This document shows, piece after piece, positions 61,862 to 64,000 of a DNA stretch of 64,000 nucleotides (the first letter of the stretch is position 1; every line of letters starts with the position of its first letter). Origin of the DNA: Adenanthera pavonina (Eukaryota; Streptophyta; Magnoliopsida; Fabales; Fabaceae); NCBI GenBank assembly GCA_026686845.1, contig JAIVEN010000007.1, forward strand, positions 31,555,001-31,619,000, in the 5' to 3' direction. A program made the position numbers and the translations under genes. The notes below the pieces were generated by a model. It saw nothing but the letters and a program-made list of their open reading frames with translations, did no database searches and was not told the DNA's origin.

Positions 61862-64000
61862 CTTATTAGGCTGATATATTTTTGCAGTACATATTTTATT
61901 TGAACTATCTAAAATTGATTTATAGTTTAGATTTTATTATTATTTTTAATTTAAATTTTTATTTTTTGTAAGTTAATATTTTGAAAATTGCAACCATTTT
62001 ATATCTTGTTTTATTTAAGATAAAAAATTTAAAATTTCATTCAAAAATAAAATCTAGGTTAATTTTCACATAAATCTTTACTTATAGGTTTAACAATATT
62101 TAATATTTAAATTAATTCTTTCTTGTTTTAATGGTTTCTTATTGATTTACAAAGCAATAACTTTTTTTTTTTTAATACCATCCAGTTTTATGAAGCCAAA
62201 TTGAGTCTAAGTAATTCATATCGAGCCAATATGATTACGCACAGGTTTAAAGTTTTCCCAAGAGTATTTTTTCTCACACATAAGAGTTGACTCCAAGAAT
62301 TTTTTTTTATGGTACCAGCATTAGCACACAGAATCCTAAAATTAAACCTTCAAAGATTCGGCCAAAGTTGCTGGTAACAAAAGACTTTATTTAAGTGATG
62401 ATTTATATATAATTATCACTCCAGCACCACTTATGTTATCATTAATTTTGTTGAAAAACTTTTCAAATAGATTTGTTTTCTAATTAGAAAAAAGAAAATT
62501 GATTTGTTAGTGATCTTTTGAAAGTAAACGAATATCAATACTACAAAAAAGTTGATGCACTTATATTTAATACACAATACGATACATATAGATTGTATGA
62601 ATTTATACCTATATGTATCGCTTCAAATTTTTATAATAAAATAGGATCATTTAAAGTTGTTATAAATATTTTATGATTTATTTTAATATTTATATTATAA
62701 GTTTTAAGATATTTAATAGTTATTTTTCTTTTAATAAATAGATTTATTAATTATATATAAATAATATTATATCTATAAATATTCCCACATCTATATTCTA
62801 AAATTTTAAAAATTATCTTATCATTTGTATCACACAATATTGTATCCAAATATACCTACTTGTATCATTGCTACGTAGAAACCACCTTACCAAAAAAAAA
62901 AAGGTACCTGTCGTGTTAGGATTACGATCTGTATCGAAATTAATTTTTTTTTTTGGGGGCCTCCGATTTCAATGAAGTCATGAACATTGACTAGTGAATT
63001 TTAAAATGGATGCATCTGAATTATACAATTGACGCTTGACAACTATAAATTACTATAATTATATATATATATATATATTTTATGAGACACGGTTGGATAA
63101 AAATGTCCTCACATTAATTATATATTATCCTTAATTTCTTATAGTTGTCCTTATTGCTAGGACAGTTGTCCTCCTTCCCATTGTTGAATGCACTTTCTGT
63201 ATTCTGGCCAACCATTGTTGAATACACTTGCAACGGGAAGTTCCTTTGGAAAAAAATAAATAAATTAAACCAAAATTATGAAATAAAATGAAAAAGAAAT
63301 GATTTTTTTTTAAAAATAAAGTATTTTGTACTCAATATAAATGTTCACGTGCTGTTGAACACATTATTAATTAATATGATTGTGCCATGATGTTTTTGAG
63401 AACTTTTTAAAATCACAGGCATATAAATAAAAAATGAAAATAGAATGAAATGGAATAATATTACTTAAAATATCGTTTGGTATGTTTTAGATAAGATAAA
63501 AATATTTTTACATTGATATGTTTGATTGAGTAACAATATGATAGGGATGAAAGAAAGGGTATTTTTCGTGTATGATAAAATATTTTTAGTTTGTTTTGTT
63601 TAAAAATTAAAAAAAATACTTTATTTATATGAATATTATATTGAAGCATTCACATAAATATTGTCTTGGGTTTTATTATTGCACACATTGACTGATGACC
63701 GTGCAGACCTGGTGGTAGGTCCACATAGCCATTCCATCGAAAGTGAAGGGTTTGAATCTGACACAGGCAAAATGACGCCTTCTTCAGCAAAAAGCAACAA
63801 GGATATTTTAGACTTTTCACTCATTATTTCCATGGACCTTGAGTCATTCCATTACTTATATCATCATTGCCAAAGCGAATGGACCGAGGAAATTGGAATA
63901 AAATAATCCAAAGTAATGGAATCAGTTTTATTCCATTCTACATGGTACTTATTACTCCCACCCAACCAAACATAGAAGATATAGATTGAAGGAAAAATGA
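61862..64000. repeat. array unit 2/3 boundary and start of unit 3
   Basis: Similar to 55932-57965 in order and content: ATTATCACTCC at 62412, the GTACCTGTCGTGTTA motif near 62905, GTCCTCC at 63168, and the TTTTAGATAAGATAAAAATA motif near 63487. After about 63560 the sequence departs from unit 2. The segment up to 63980 ends in 'CCCACCCAACCAAACAT', a MITE-like terminus. The 81- and 65-codon frames at 63636-63906 overlap on opposite strands and look accidental. Confidence 0.65.

Noticed and set aside
5300..63090. Many (AT)n, (CT)n and poly-A/T runs
   Set aside because: Ordinary microsatellites of an AT-rich plant genome; listed only as landmarks.
63636..63906. 65- and 81-codon frames near the right edge
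   Set aside because: They overlap on opposite strands in repeat-derived DNA with a MITE-like end; no recognisable domain.
1..64000. CRISPR arrays, operons, riboswitches or bacterial defence systems
   Set aside because: No regularly spaced short repeats, and gene structure with introns shows plant nuclear DNA.

Overview
This is nuclear DNA from a flowering plant, most likely a eudicot. It is strongly AT-rich, its genes have introns with GT/AG ends, and it carries plant-type transposons, two CYP71-type cytochrome P450 genes and a plant pararetrovirus. I cannot name the species. Host genes are sparse and most of the window is repeat-derived.

Layout. (1) 1-860: the 3' end of a DUF620-family gene. 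(2) 0.9-17.4 kb: a transposon graveyard. It holds Stowaway-like MITEs, LINE fragments, a Helitron-like end, a broken EAR-motif C2H2 zinc-finger gene, an LRR-kinase exon fragment and a 2.88-kb solo LTR with a perfect TATAT target duplication. (3) 17.4-37.6 kb: a segmental duplication carrying two intact two-exon CYP71-clan P450 genes on the minus strand (18056-20095 and 32306-34274; 494 and 495 aa by my splicing). Orphan pieces of the P450 5' flank and lineage-specific, partly nested transposons surround them. (4) 38-64 kb: a tandem array of a non-coding unit of about 5-6 kb, with two full copies and the start of a third.

The most striking object is an insertion of 13,457 bp (42462-55918) in the first array unit. 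It consists of two head-to-head copies of an endogenous petuvirus-like pararetrovirus (Caulimoviridae). The left copy (minus strand) is 7,276 bp. It begins at the tRNA-Met primer binding site and has one uninterrupted 2,183-codon ORF: movement protein, coiled coil, capsid with CCHC knuckle, aspartic protease, reverse transcriptase, RNase H. The right copy (plus strand) is identical over about 6.18 kb except for five differences I could see. It lacks the first 1.09 kb, so it has no movement-protein region and no start codon. The two form an almost perfect inverted repeat with a 1.09-kb spacer. The inner joint lies at the primer binding site with 4-nt microhomology, and both outer ends stop at the same viral base. 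The matching empty site survives in the second array unit near 61834-61859.

How it works together: the P450s probably oxidise specialised metabolites (terpenoid-type substrates are common in this clade, but that is inference). The viral pregenomic promoters lie at the outer ends and point outward into host DNA. A single copy therefore cannot make a full-length genomic RNA, whereas transcription across the inverted repeat would give a long hairpin, a plausible small-RNA source. I found no tRNA, rRNA or CRISPR array. Coordinates of degraded repeats are approximate because everything was read by eye.
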